From Helicoverpa zea (taxonomy: Eukaryota > Arthropoda > Insecta > Lepidoptera > Noctuidae): a stretch of 64,000 nt of DNA. Under the pieces are notes generated by a model. That model was not told where the DNA came from, ran no database searches, and saw only the letters and a list, made by a program, of their open reading frames with translations. Within the stretch, counting starts at the first letter, position 1. Each line of letters starts with the position of its first letter. The position numbers and the translations under genes were made by a program. Where the stretch lies: NCBI RefSeq assembly GCF_022581195.2, contig NC_061467.1:3472001-3536000 (forward strand), written 5' to 3'. Below are positions 58,528 to 64,000 of the stretch, one piece after another.

Positions 58528-60566
58528 ATCTTTGATTTATTGCAACGTCAAGTGAGCATACGTTACTGGCGAAAACAGAACAAAATATCCCCTTTCCTAT
58601 GTAATATTTAAAAGGAAAACGTTGGAGATGGTTATCTTTTATTCGTACAATATGTACGCGATGACGTGACTTCGAGTATGATGTATTGGATCGCATTTAT
58701 TCATGCGTCGGAATACAATTGCATAATGATGACTGTTCGCTGGAATAATTTTCAATATCGAACATTAAAAGACTGTATTGATTTACTAGTGTTAAACGCT
58801 ATGTTACTTGTGGGTTTCTGTTCTTAGTTTAAATTCCCCCGTTGGAATTCGTGGTTAATTATTATGAGTAATGTTATGTGGAATTCTCAGTAGTTTTCAT
58901 AGTGACGGTAAAATGTTGTTTGGTCCGTAACGTACCTATTTGTTGGAATATACATGTGCTACATAACGATACTAACAAACCAATATCTTATTTAATAAAA
59001 TTAATTGCACATAGAAATAGAATACTACTATACAATTTCATTTCTATACACATAACAACATCAAACAACACAAGATACATAAGTACTTATGTAGCGCACT
59101 TGGAGTAACAACAGTACAGACCACTCCGGAATCTCGTAAAATATTTTATGTTTCTCGCATCGTACTGCAACTATCTGGACACTCAATTTGACAACTCTAC
59201 CACAGTACTGGTGCCATGTAGGTACGGTACCCAACGGCTACGGCATCAAAAAGGTTATCTCCCTTCGCAAACTATTTGTCGACTATAACCACATTGCCCG
59301 GTATTTTTAACATGGCAATACCGTCGGATTATACAGTAGTAACGGGCAACCCAGAGGTGTACGAACCTTATTTGAATATCTAAATGAGTTTTAACAAACA
59401 TAAGATTCAGGCAAATTATTTTGGTGCGAGTGAAAACGTTTAGAAACTGTACCTATCTTATTTAGCCAAGGATTGGCTTATTATGTTAAGAGCTTTACAT
59501 AATTTAAAACGAACTTTTGCAAGCGTCTGTATTTAAATAAGAATAGTATTGTGAAATAATTTTGCTTTTCAGCAGAATTGAACGTAAATAATCTATAAGC
59601 AATTAGAATTTCAAACATGGAGAGTAAGTGTTTAAGTAAAATAAATACGCCCCTATAAAAGTTAGCTAAAAACATGCTTCATAGACTTCACCAAAGCTTA
59701 CATTGCACGACCACTTTTCATTACTTCCCTGAATTTTACCGCTAAGTGTTTCCTACGTTTTGGCTTCACTCTAAACCTAGGTATTAGCAGGTTTACCGTA
59801 CATTTCCAGTGCAGCTTTGATCTCGGTGGCATGCAAGCATAAATTACTGTCGGTTGATTTACGCCGAGCCCCGGTGACCGTAAAGTTTCCGATTATGGAA
59901 TCAACTATTCTACATATGATATATATTCACTGCTTTTCATCGTATTGTGAGTTATTGAAACGTTGAATCCGTGGCTTCATTTGTTGATTTATTTATATCA
60001 TGTTCTGACAAGGTTTTTTCGCTAAAATAACATTTCGACGAGGTATAATTCACTTTAGGTTGAAAAATTTAAACCAAAGTTTTGATGTTACGAGTAGTTA
60101 CAACAAGAATATCATGTTCCATTTTCGAACAAATACTGAAGTATTTTATTTAAAGATGAAAAATAAAGACATATCAATTTAACAAAAATAATAAATATAC
60201 GGGTTATAAATATCTACATGTATGTACCCATATTCGCAAAATAAATAAATTTAAATTTGTGTTATTGACTGTAAAATATAAAATGCGTAAGCAACAATTT
60301 TCCTTATTTCACATAATGTGTGACGTGATCGTTTCGAAAGCTCTGAAAGTCACGTTTTCATTCTGCCTAAATGCGTAACGGAATTATTTGGTACGATATT
60401 TTGAGGCAGATTCTTTCATACTTAACGATGTATGGAAATATTGGGAAGCAATAGATTGTGAACTGAGTTCAAATGGTAGAAAATTGTTTTGTGATTTTAT
60501 GGACTCCTTTTTAGTAGATATGATGTTTTGGGGCTGTTGTCTTTGACGCAAAAATACTGCTCATCT
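58528..60566. other. AT-rich intergenic DNA
   Basis: No gene or element supported. Confidence 0.5.
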
Positions 60567-60649
60567 ATTATAATTAAAATTAATTAAATTATTTAATTAA
60601 TTATTTAATTAATTAAATTATTAATTAAATTTAAATTAAATTATAATAA
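60567..60649. repeat. pure A/T palindromic low-complexity tract
   Basis: About 80 bp built only from TTAATT, AATTAA and AAATT words, containing many self-complementary segments. No G or C occurs in it. Confidence 0.85.
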
Positions 60650-62149
60650 ACGTTTAGTTTGGATTGATCAGAGACTTTGGAGTTTTTGCCAATCTTAATA
60701 TTGTTGACAATATATGTAGGTATATAGCCATTTTCTATGCATGTATTCGTTTCAACGGACGAGTACGAGACTGAAAACCATAAGTATGCATAATAATCAG
60801 CCTCCTTTCACCTTTCAAAGTGGAAAAGCACTCTGAATATTGCAGTATCATTCCACAAATTGCTTTTAAAACAAAAAATCCGAATATAAACTGTCATAAA
60901 TCTTGAATATGCGACGGGAAATATCGTATTTTAAATTTAAACATGGAATTACAGTGAATACGAGAGGCGATGACCAAAATGTAATTTATGTGAACAGTCG
61001 CTCATTAGGACGGACAGACTGAAATAGAATATTTGATCAATTTATGAGCGCAGCCAGTCCATGTTATATTTGGAAAGGTTCTTGTTTCAAATCTGATGTG
61101 TGCTTTATAATAATTCATTATCATTTTTGCATAAACCTCCTTTGTTTAAAGTTTTTTTTTCTTCTGCCTTATTTTAATGGACGAAATGGCCAGTTGTATG
61201 TAATTTATCAAACAAATGAGAATTTCATAGTCTCTTTTTAATATTCTGCAAAAAATCCGTGCTAGTGACATTGTCAAAAATTCCAGCTTCGGCCTGAGCA
61301 AATACGACTACTACAAAAGATAAATATTAAATGTTACTATAGTTGAACAAAGTATGATTTCCTTGAACAATTTCTCAGTAGGAAAAGGTCCGCCCACAGT
61401 TTCATGGAATCTGAAACATCTGACGCAATGTGGATTTACTGACTACAGACTGAAAACAGGTACAAAGATTAGACAGAGGTGTATGTACCCTATCGTTCTA
61501 ATGTTATATTAAATGATATTTTTTTGCCCTGTGTCATGTAGAATTGGCACCAAATGCCTTTGTAATTCTTCAAGTTAGACATTTGATTTATTGTCCTTTT
61601 GTTCTTCCCGATATTGTCGAGAAGCTTTGCTTGTCCGATGTTGAACTCCAGAACTCACTACACTCAAAGACTTAATTATATTTTTTTAAAACCAAAACAT
61701 ATGGTAAACAAGAAATCTCCAAGCAAAAATTTAAATTCATTTCATATTTTTAACGTACAAATACCGTATCGAAGTATATTAATGGCAAATATAGATAATT
61801 TAATCTGTAACATAATCTCATTGGATCACCATTTAATATCCGCTCGAAGCTATCGGTTTTATTCAAACCTTAAGTTATATGTTTCGATATTTTCCAAACA
61901 TAATCCGGTATCGATACCTGAAATATATTTCGGATTATGTTAAATTATGGTTGTAATTTAAAAGCTTGGCAGCATGGATTTGAAAAAGGAAAATTATAAA
62001 ATGTCTCGTGACCATTTTACATTATTCGAGAAAAAAAAATGTTAATAAAGCAAGACTAGAACTACTTACGTCCATACATACCAATAGTAGGTACAGCCCT
62101 AGCCAACAAATCACCTCAAATAGGTATGAAGTAGGCTTCAGAAATCACA
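60650..62149. other. AT-rich intergenic DNA with one perfect hairpin
   Basis: A 114-codon frame (61599-61943) is the longest unexplained open frame in the window but has no recognisable domain, signal or splice context. An 11-bp perfect stem, AACATAATCCG (61897-61907) with CGGATTATGTT (61931-61941), overlaps its end. Confidence 0.45.
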
Positions 62150-62402
62150 CCTCGATGGCGCAATGGTCACCATGCCGGAACCTGAGGTCCCGGGTTCGAT
62201 TCCCGGTTCGGTCGACATTTGTGTGCTGACCATGTTTGTTGGCCGTGGTCTGGGTGTTATAATATGGATTTATAAATATGTATATATGTAGCTATATGTA
62301 GTTTATCAGTTGTGTTAGCACCCATAACACAAGTTAATTAATAACTTACCATGGGGCTAACCGACCGTGTGTGAAAAGGTGTCCAGACATTATTTACTTA
62401 TT
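62150..62402 (+). mobile_element. tRNA-derived SINE
   Basis: The head has an A-box-like TGGCGCAATGGTC and a B box GGTTCGATTCC with the flanking CCCGG...CCGG arms of a T-stem, which together would direct RNA polymerase III. The body continues GGCCGTGGTCTGGGTGTT, then a TATAAATATGTA-rich part, AGCACCCATAACACAAGTTA and CATGGGGCTAACCGACCGTG, and ends in a (TTATTTA)n-like tail. The layout matches SINEs reported from Helicoverpa-type moths. The anticodon arm is degenerate, so it is not a functional tRNA. Confidence 0.85.
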
Positions 62403-63368
62403 ATTTATTATGAACATAATGTTGTTGTGTCAAGCAGCGTTACTAATTAAAACATTACAAACCCAAGACCATTCATTCATAAACTCGTTTTCATAATAAA
62501 TTACTGTCCTGCAAACACTGAGAAGTGGCAACAATCTTAAGTGAATTATAAAACAATTTTGTGTAATTAAATCACAACATGGCCGACGACTTGTTTTGGC
62601 GCGAAAACTCCGTCTTGTAAATGATCTATGCCTTATGTTTTTTTTATGTTTGACTTTATCTATGCCGTTTAACTTTTTCTTATATTTTTAATAATTTTTG
62701 TGTACAGTTTCTGCTTACGTAGATTTTATTAGGTTTTATGATGCAGTTTATTTTAGTGTGAACGTATCAATTTTTTTTAAGTTCTTGTTTATGTCATGCA
62801 AGCCATTGCATGGCCATTTCTATCTTCATGTTGAGGAAAGCAAAGGTCCCATGGGCTAACAGAATGACGTAACGGCCGCCCCATGACTTGGCTAATACTA
62901 ATGTGATGAGGGAGTTTGGGCCATCTAACATATTCCGGACAGCCATATATTAATTCAGAACATTTCAGTAGTGGTCATGGGAATATTGTTGAATACTGCC
63001 GTAAAAGGGGTGGGTGTTAAATTATAGGTAAAAAACATAAAATAAATTAAACTGTTTCGATAATTTGTTCAGTTCTTAGTACTAGATGTCCCTCGCGGTT
63101 ACAGGTCTTCAGAGAACACCCCGCATTTGCATAAAGAGTAGTTTCTATTTTCCCAAATTATTATCATTGGTTTCCCAAATCTATATGTAGGTACCTATAA
63201 CAAACAAAGATATGTATCTACGCACTAACCATAGTTTGTGCCTATTATACATTCTGCCAAAACCACAAAAATAAATGGTTTCCGCTCTATTTGTTTTGCC
63301 CGCGATTTGCATGGAACTGGATATTTTTCAACTACATGGAACCCAAATGGGTTGGTTTGTATATATTT
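62403..63368. other. AT-rich intergenic DNA
   Basis: No gene is supported. Confidence 0.5.
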
Positions 63369-63555
63369 ACACTAGTTGTTTTCTCGCGGTTTTACCCGCG
63401 TCCAGTGGGAAATACTGCCGGCACCCGGATAAATATAGCCTATGTAATTCGGGGATCTAGCTTTCCAACTGTGAAAGAATTTTGCAAATCGGTTCAATAG
63501 TTTCGTAGCCTCAAGGGTACAAATAAACAAATAAAAAATATTTCTCTATATTATA
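63369..63555 (+). repeat. dispersed CCCGCGG-family repeat
   Basis: CACTAGTTGTTTTCTCGCGG, TTTTACCCGCGTCCAGTGGG, AAATATAGCCTATGTAATTC, TAGCTTTCCAACTGTGAAAG, AATCGGTTCAATAGTTTCG and a TATATTATATTAGTAT end. It is one of the better-preserved plus-strand copies and covers the entire family layout. Confidence 0.7.
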
Positions 63556-64000
63556 TTAGTATAACACAGAGCGGTCGTATGTAGGTACTGTTTACTAATT
63601 TAAAAGCGTTACAAGAACCCGAATTAATTTTAGAACTCCGTTGGTACTTAATTATTTAACAGTGTATGAGACCGGGGTAATGTTATGCTGTATGCTTACA
63701 TTTTCCGGCGTGGAGAGGTGCTCTTAGTAGCTTTTGTATGAAGTACACTCATTTTGCCAAATATTTGTGCTTTTTCATAATTTTTCGTTATTCTTTTGGG
63801 TAACATTTCTATAGATATTTAAAACTTAAAGTTATGCTAGTATATTCTGTTATATAAATAAGAATATGGTAAGTTCGACAAAGGCAAAATGTGCGACTTT
63901 TTAAAGCTACTAACTTGATTTTGTTATATATGTATGTATGTGCCTAAGTGAAATCTAACTTTACCCAAAGATCATCCTAAGCTGCCTTTTCAAGATAAAA
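63556..64000. other. AT-rich intergenic DNA
   Basis: No gene is supported. Confidence 0.5.

Noticed and set aside
61599..61943. 114-codon open frame as a gene
   Set aside because: No domain, signal, splice or regulatory context, and AT-rich composition with chance-like residues.
62150..62225. tRNA gene
   Set aside because: The A and B boxes are present but the anticodon arm does not fold and the sequence runs on into a SINE body; it is the SINE head, not a tRNA gene.

Overview
The window looks like AT-rich intergenic DNA from a lepidopteran insect, plausibly a noctuoid moth. The argument is the repeat content: several dispersed families known from moth genomes recur here (the CCCGCGGTTTCACCCGCG family, the CCGGCC...GAGTCGGACTCGC family, a family ending in a GCCGACCCCAACATGATTGGG-type tail, and a tRNA-derived SINE). 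I see no host protein-coding exon, rRNA, functional tRNA gene or CRISPR array. No operon-like or defence-like gene cluster is visible, so the interest is in the layered transposable elements.

Layout from the left. A short hAT element with a perfect 8-bp target duplication (1663-2506) carries a hAT C-terminal fragment on one strand and a captured LINE reverse-transcriptase fragment on the other. Two MITEs lie at 8.4-9.1 kb. At 15.8-16.5 kb is an internally deleted mariner-like copy. At 17.0-17.5 kb one dispersed repeat is split by another. A 1.9-kb element with CCCAACAAACAAA ends spans 20.2-22.1 kb. A Harbinger-derived element with a TTA target duplication and an N-terminal transposase fragment spans 25.5-26.3 kb. 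At 34.2-36.7 kb a complete-ended hAT carries a decayed transposase and holds a nested Harbinger fragment. At 37.8-38.8 kb is a 968-bp element that appears to be the parent of two 231-bp MITEs at 49.4 and 55.1 kb.

The only long intact reading frame is at 40792-43563: a LINE polyprotein of 923 residues with an apurinic-type endonuclease and a reverse transcriptase, both with their catalytic residues. Its TTA-repeat tail is immediately followed by an inverted 3' fragment of a different LINE with a restriction-like endonuclease, which seems to have inserted into that tail. At 50.5-52.3 kb is a Tc1-like element with perfect 26-bp ends and a second internal pair of binding-site-like repeats. A Harbinger-type MITE is at 58.3 kb and a tRNA-derived SINE at 62.15 kb.

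Taken together, six recognisable DNA-transposon lineages (two hATs, mariner, Tc1, Harbinger, and an unassigned TA-target family) and at least three LINE lineages meet here, with four clear or probable nested insertions that give a relative order of arrival. Between the elements are long AT-rich stretches with only chance-length reading frames.
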